From: Chthonomonas sp. UBA2362
GTDB taxonomy: Bacteria; Armatimonadota; Fimbriimonadia; Fimbriimonadales; Fimbriimonadaceae
Reading direction: 5' to 3'
DNA: 64,000 bases
NCBI GenBank assembly: GCA_002344135.1
Contig: DDTO01000004.1
Coordinates: forward strand, 487,660-551,659
The notes under the pieces are model-generated. The model made no database searches, was not told the DNA's origin, and saw nothing but the letters and a program-made list of their open reading frames with translations. Of the stretch, positions 60,490-64,000 are shown in pieces; position 1 is the first letter of the stretch, and each line of letters starts with the position of its first letter. Position numbers and translations under genes: made by a program.

Positions 60490-61440
60490 GTGACCAGCGG
60501 CGACGAGCCAGCCTTCCCTAAAGGAAAACCCGGGGGCGAGAACTTTCCCGACACCCTCGTTCCGGTCGCGCTGCTGGACGAGCACCTGGCGCGGGGGCAC
60601 AGCATCGAGGAGTTCCTGGCCATGTACCCGAGGGTCAAGCGCGCGGATGTGCAGGCTCTCATGCTCTCGCGGACGGACTCGGCAGACGTCTCTGTCCTCT
60701 TTCTGGACATCGTGGGGTCGTCTCGCCTCTCACCGACCGAACTGTTGAACGTTAGCGACGAACTGAACAGCATCGTTCGGGATACCGAGGTCTATCGCAA
60801 GGCAGCCGCCGAGAGCAGCCTCGTCTGTCGACCGGTCGGGGACGGAATGGCGATTGCGTTCTTTTCGGGCATCGAAGCGCCGTTCCTGTGCGCCATGGAG
60901 ATCGACCGGGCGATCCGAAATCACCCCACCCTGAATCTGCGAATGGGGATTCACTGCGGCCCGGGACATATCGTGAGGGACATCAACGGTCGGCTAGACG
61001 TCGTCGGGGATGCAATGATTAAGACAAAGCGGATCATGGACGTGGGCGACCCGGGCCATGTGCTGCTTTCCGATGCGGCCGCTCAGGCCTTGGAGCCGTT
61101 TCCGGAGCACATGGCGAAGATACGTTTGCTCGGGACGGCCCATGCCAAGCACGATCTGAAACTCGTCGTGTGGTCGCTCGTTGCGCCGGGGCTGGGAAAC
61201 CCGAGGCCGCCCAAGGCAATCGTCGAGCAGCTTGTCGACCGGTTCTCGGAACGGGAGGCGGCCACCCGACGCCGGAAGTCGACATGGCTGTGGGTGGCCC
61301 TCGGAGCGACAATCCTCGGGCTGATCTTGCTTTTCCTCTTGCCCATCCGCGACACACTGTCGCCTCTCGTGGTGCGCCTGCTCCAGTACGGATTCGTCGG
61401 ATTAGCTGCGTTACTGGCGTTCTTGGCGTCACGGCGGTGA
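60490..61440 (+). CDS. DUF433-like domain fused to class III nucleotidyl cyclase domain and two membrane helices
   Basis: The 316-residue protein has three parts. Residues 21-59 (VALLDEHLARGHSIEEFLAM, PRVKRADVQALM) match the DUF433 helical motif, often an antitoxin DNA-binding unit. Residues 66-235 are a class III cyclase fold: metal Asp D73 (VLFLDIVGSS), GDG at 117-119, MGIHCGPGHI and GDAMIKTKRI. The usual catalytic Asn is I177, while R181 is kept, so activity is doubtful. Two membrane helices (266-285, 295-313) end the protein. GTG 60490 follows a TAGGAT box at 60474-60479. Role as a membrane-tethered sensor is inferred. Confidence 0.75.
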   Translation: MTSGDEPAFPKGKPGGENFPDTLVPVALLDEHLARGHSIEEFLAMYPRVKRADVQALMLSRTDSADVSVLFLDIVGSSRLSPTELLNVSDELNSIVRDTEVYRKAAAESSLVCRPVGDGMAIAFFSGIEAPFLCAMEIDRAIRNHPTLNLRMGIHCGPGHIVRDINGRLDVVGDAMIKTKRIMDVGDPGHVLLSDAAAQALEPFPEHMAKIRLLGTAHAKHDLKLVVWSLVAPGLGNPRPPKAIVEQLVDRFSEREAATRRRKSTWLWVALGATILGLILLFLLPIRDTLSPLVVRLLQYGFVGLAALLAFLASRR

Positions 61441-61491
61441 GGGACTGCGGCATGGACCGATCGTTTATCCAAAGGGGTACAAGGAACAACC

Positions 61492-62577
61492 GTGGACGAC
61501 GACACCACGAAGATTGAGATCGATGACATTTTCAACTTCGGCTTTTGCCCTCAGGGCGAGCCGGAGATCGACGAGGACGGAGCGATGGTGTTCACTTACC
61601 GGGCCGTCCCGCTCGGGCTCATTGCCAACAGCCGCCCCGGCACCTGTGCCCTGCTGAACGAAGCCGGGCGACGCTTTGCGGTCTGTGACGCCATGCCGCC
61701 TGGGTTCGCCCCGCCCGATCCCGAGCCTCCGCCCGACCCGAACGACTCCGGCGCTTGGCTGGACGAGGAGGGGAGAAAGTTCTTCGATTCCTGCCCTCTC
61801 TATGCCGTGCTGCGCCTCAAGGAGCCCTACGTCTATTGGCAGCAGATGCTCCCGGGCGGAGAGCCGGCCTTCGAAATCCGCGCGCGCGACTACAACGGGC
61901 TCATCGACATGCTCCTTCGGGCCTCGCCGGTCGAGAGATGCGCCCGAACTCAGCTTCAACCCTGGCGGGAGTTTTTCGACGTGGGAACGGACGGCGACAT
62001 CGTCCCCGTCATGATGCAGCTTCCGCTCCAGGGCGACTTGCCGAGCGAGAAACGGGCCAAACCCGAAAACGAGCCCAAGGACGAGGATTGGGAGCGGAGC
62101 AACTTCGAGGTTCCCGTCGTCCACGTGAACGATCGGGTGGACCGGCCGGGTGGAGTTCACAAGGTCATCTACCTGAGTTGTCACCCCGACTACGCCCATG
62201 TGTATTGGGCAAGCGTCAACGGCCCGGGGGTAGAGACCATTGAGGTCGCCCACGGGTGGCTGGAACCCGGGGATTCGGAATTCCACTGGAACCGGCATGT
62301 GCTTTGGCGCTTCGAGGGCCCTCTTTGCCTGATGCCTCGCGTTATCGAAGAGATACGCCGCCTTGGACACGAGCACCCGGGTAACTGGGCGCTCAAAGCC
62401 TCGGCGCCGTGCCATCAGGCTGACTTGCCGATTGCTTTGTTCAACCAGAACCGCGAACCCGAGGGCTGGCTGATCCGGACGTTCGTCTTCGAGACGCTCG
62501 CCAAACTCGGGGATGAGGGCTGCCGCCAGATCGAAGCTGACCTCCGCGAACTCTACTCCCGCTCCAAGCCCGAGTAG
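61492..62577 (+). CDS. Conserved-looking hypothetical soluble protein
   Basis: The 361-residue protein is acidic at the N-terminus (DDDTTKIEIDDIFNFGF) and has a Pro-rich segment (PPDPEPPPDPND near 80). Later segments, SCHPDYAHVYWASV, HVLWRFEGPL and the C-terminal helix LRELYSRSKPE, look folded. No signal peptide, membrane helix or known motif is seen. GTG at 61492 is chosen from AAGGA about seven bases upstream. It starts 51 bases after the cyclase-like gene, so the two may be co-transcribed. Confidence 0.65.
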   Translation: MDDDTTKIEIDDIFNFGFCPQGEPEIDEDGAMVFTYRAVPLGLIANSRPGTCALLNEAGRRFAVCDAMPPGFAPPDPEPPPDPNDSGAWLDEEGRKFFDSCPLYAVLRLKEPYVYWQQMLPGGEPAFEIRARDYNGLIDMLLRASPVERCARTQLQPWREFFDVGTDGDIVPVMMQLPLQGDLPSEKRAKPENEPKDEDWERSNFEVPVVHVNDRVDRPGGVHKVIYLSCHPDYAHVYWASVNGPGVETIEVAHGWLEPGDSEFHWNRHVLWRFEGPLCLMPRVIEEIRRLGHEHPGNWALKASAPCHQADLPIALFNQNREPEGWLIRTFVFETLAKLGDEGCRQIEADLRELYSRSKPE

Positions 62578-62691
62578 GGCCGGCGTTCGGGCCCGGTACC
62601 CGAAGAGGCGACTCTCTCCCGTCTGCGCCGATCCTCCACGAGTTTCATTGAAGTTCCTGTGCGACGGAGCCTCAAACCTCCAAAAGTGCCT

Positions 62692-62697
62692 TATACT
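62692..62697 (+). promoter_or_regulatory. -10 box TATACT
   Basis: It lies 66 bases before the ATG at 62764; the leader would carry GGGAGGA as ribosome site. Confidence 0.45.
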
Positions 62698-62763
62698 GAT
62701 ACTGTCAATTGTGCCGGACTACCGGCGATGACTTCGGGCTTCGTGCCCGGGAGGACAGTCTAT

Positions 62764-64000
62764 ATGAACCGCATATTGAGTTTAAGCCGGTGTTGCGCCG
62801 CGCTCTCCTTGTTGCCTTTGCTGCTCCTGAGTCTTCAGCAAGATCCGTTCACTCGGGATGATTCAGCCATCGAGAGGATGCGGAGCGCCTTCGAAAAGCG
62901 CTCGATCAGTTGCGCCCCGAAAGCGCCGATGGAGACCGAGTTCGGATTCGTCTCTGACCCCTCGCCGCACCAGCCGGTGCGCCTCGTATTCCGCGCTATG
63001 GCGATGGAGGCGGGCGGCGATGCCGAGATCTACTTCGAGATTCCGCCGGAGATGACCCTCCACGGCGGCCAAACCACCATGCGCGGCACGTTGGAGAAAG
63101 GCCGCGCCTACGAGTTCGCGGTTACCGTCTCCATCGAGCGGCCCGGACAGTTCGAAGTGCGCGCCTCGGCGGTCGCCGGCGTGCCCGAAGCGCGTTTCGG
63201 TCGTCGCGAATCGCTTTACATCGACTATGACGGCGCGTCGATCAAGGTAAGCAAGACCGGACCGAAAGCCGATCACGAGAGCCCGCCCGTTCCGATGGGA
63301 ACTCAGCTGAACGAGACGATCACTGACGTCGAGCGACCGGCTGAATGGGGTCCGGTGCCGATCACGCCGCGCAGCCAGATCAAGACCGACCCCAACGGGG
63401 AGCCTCTCCAGGAAGAAGGCGGAGGCGTCGGAATTCAGGCGCCGGTGACCGTGACCGGCTACTTTCGATATCGCCATAACGATGGCACCCTTCACGGGGC
63501 ATACGGAACGCAAGCCTTCTTATGGGACGACGACACGCTGAGTCCCGACGACCTGATGGCGCAAGTCGTTTGCGACTCCAACGGGTTTTATTCGGCCACG
63601 TTCGACAACAACGACCCCGAAGGGGGAACGACGGATCTCTACGTGGAGTGGCGCACCTATAACGGAGCGATCAGCGTTCACGACAATTCCGGATCAGGCG
63701 GCTGGTACACGGGAGCGGGCTCGATCGTCGCGAACATTCCCAACGGGAACTTCGATTACGGAAGTTGGTACTACGATACGGGCACTCCCGGGGTGGCCGA
63801 CGGCATCGAGCGGGCCTACCAGGTGTGCGACATCGGGTCGGCCGGCTGGGCCCATGGCAACTACACGCTGGGCTTCACACCGCACTACACTTACTTTCAG
63901 TGGTACGACAACAGCACGGACGGAACCTACTACACCCGTTCCCAGGATCGGGTCTTCCTGCAGGAACCCGACTTCATGTCGCCGGACGTGGTGATTCACG
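62764..64000 (+). CDS. Secreted protein, cut by the window end
   Basis: The open frame runs 412 codons to the window edge without a stop. A signal peptide (SRCCAALSLLPLLLLSLQ) is followed by a beta-rich domain with FEIPPEMTLHGG and FAVTVSIERPGQFEV, a linker EEGGGVGIQAPVTVTGYFRY and a repeated aromatic region (VEWRTYNGAISV, YGSWYYDTGTPG, HYTYFQWYDNSTDG). This may be a surface or matrix protein. GGGAGGA at 62749-62755 fixes the ATG. No family is recognised. Confidence 0.7.
   Translation, partial: MNRILSLSRCCAALSLLPLLLLSLQQDPFTRDDSAIERMRSAFEKRSISCAPKAPMETEFGFVSDPSPHQPVRLVFRAMAMEAGGDAEIYFEIPPEMTLHGGQTTMRGTLEKGRAYEFAVTVSIERPGQFEVRASAVAGVPEARFGRRESLYIDYDGASIKVSKTGPKADHESPPVPMGTQLNETITDVERPAEWGPVPITPRSQIKTDPNGEPLQEEGGGVGIQAPVTVTGYFRYRHNDGTLHGAYGTQAFLWDDDTLSPDDLMAQVVCDSNGFYSATFDNNDPEGGTTDLYVEWRTYNGAISVHDNSGSGGWYTGAGSIVANIPNGNFDYGSWYYDTGTPGVADGIERAYQVCDIGSAGWAHGNYTLGFTPHYTYFQWYDNSTDGTYYTRSQDRVFLQEPDFMSPDVVIH

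Overview
The window is high-GC bacterial chromosome with densely packed genes on both strands. No rRNA, tRNA, CRISPR array, insertion sequence or integrase is visible. The gene content suggests an environmental Gram-negative-type bacterium, most plausibly of the Armatimonadota/Fimbriimonadia kind: dockerin-like calcium-loop C-termini on secreted proteins, glycine-rich lipoproteins, BNR/YCF48 propellers, S9 and M14 peptidases, Tat-signal phosphatases and a TatC gene. This placement is an inference from gene style; no marker gene in the window settles it.

Layout. 0-2.9 kb: a small membrane protein and a glycine-repeat lipoprotein, transcribed divergently. 2.9-8.7 kb: a gapless four-gene minus-strand operon (DUF2461, DinB-like, Cas4-like nuclease-helicase, YcaQ-type glycosylase) that looks like a DNA-damage module. 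8.7-16.9 kb: acetyltransferase, cupin, S9 peptidase, M20 peptidase, a GlyPro-rich envelope protein, a GT4 glycosyltransferase and a Tat-signal phosphoesterase. 16.9-25.4 kb: a kinase with an eight-CxxC tail, a single-pass HTH-type membrane protein, and a secreted S9 + M14 peptidase pair. 25.4-31.7 kb: DUF1508-HxlR-isocitrate dehydrogenase-DUF4239 run, di-haem oxidoreductase, alkaline phosphatase, exonuclease III. 31.9-41.4 kb: a stand-alone C-terminal half of methionine synthase, a PQQ-type propeller, riboflavin synthase, a CapA-like protein, MmgE/PrpD and a sortilin-type BNR propeller. 41.5-45.9 kb: lipoprotein, GH99/GH71-like hydrolase and a dockerin-type protein. 45.9-50.8 kb: TatC-ParA-ParB-GNAT-nitrilase run and a secreted protein. 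50.9-60.1 kb: an accessory-looking stretch of somewhat lower GC with two related proteins of unknown function, a remnant of a DNA methyltransferase C-terminus, a 1302-residue LCAT/PGAP1-like secreted hydrolase, palindromes and a 772-residue YCF48-type protein. 60.5-64 kb: a DUF433-like/nucleotidyl-cyclase membrane protein, an unknown protein and a secreted protein cut by the window end.

Two window-wide properties stand out. First, about sixteen genes have a TANNNT- or CATAAT-type -10 box ending only 5-9 bases before ATG or GTG with no Shine-Dalgarno sequence, which implies leaderless mRNAs. Many genes for exported proteins instead carry a clear Shine-Dalgarno sequence, some with TTG or GTG starts. 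Second, three unrelated secreted proteins share one C-terminal module (a small beta domain with an SHxLxRxV-like motif, then two calcium-loop repeats ending in FGxxGD), which is probably a sorting or anchoring tail. The best candidates for undescribed biology are the damage operon, the shared C-terminal module, the kinase-zinc-ribbon and DUF433-cyclase fusions, and the split methionine synthase.
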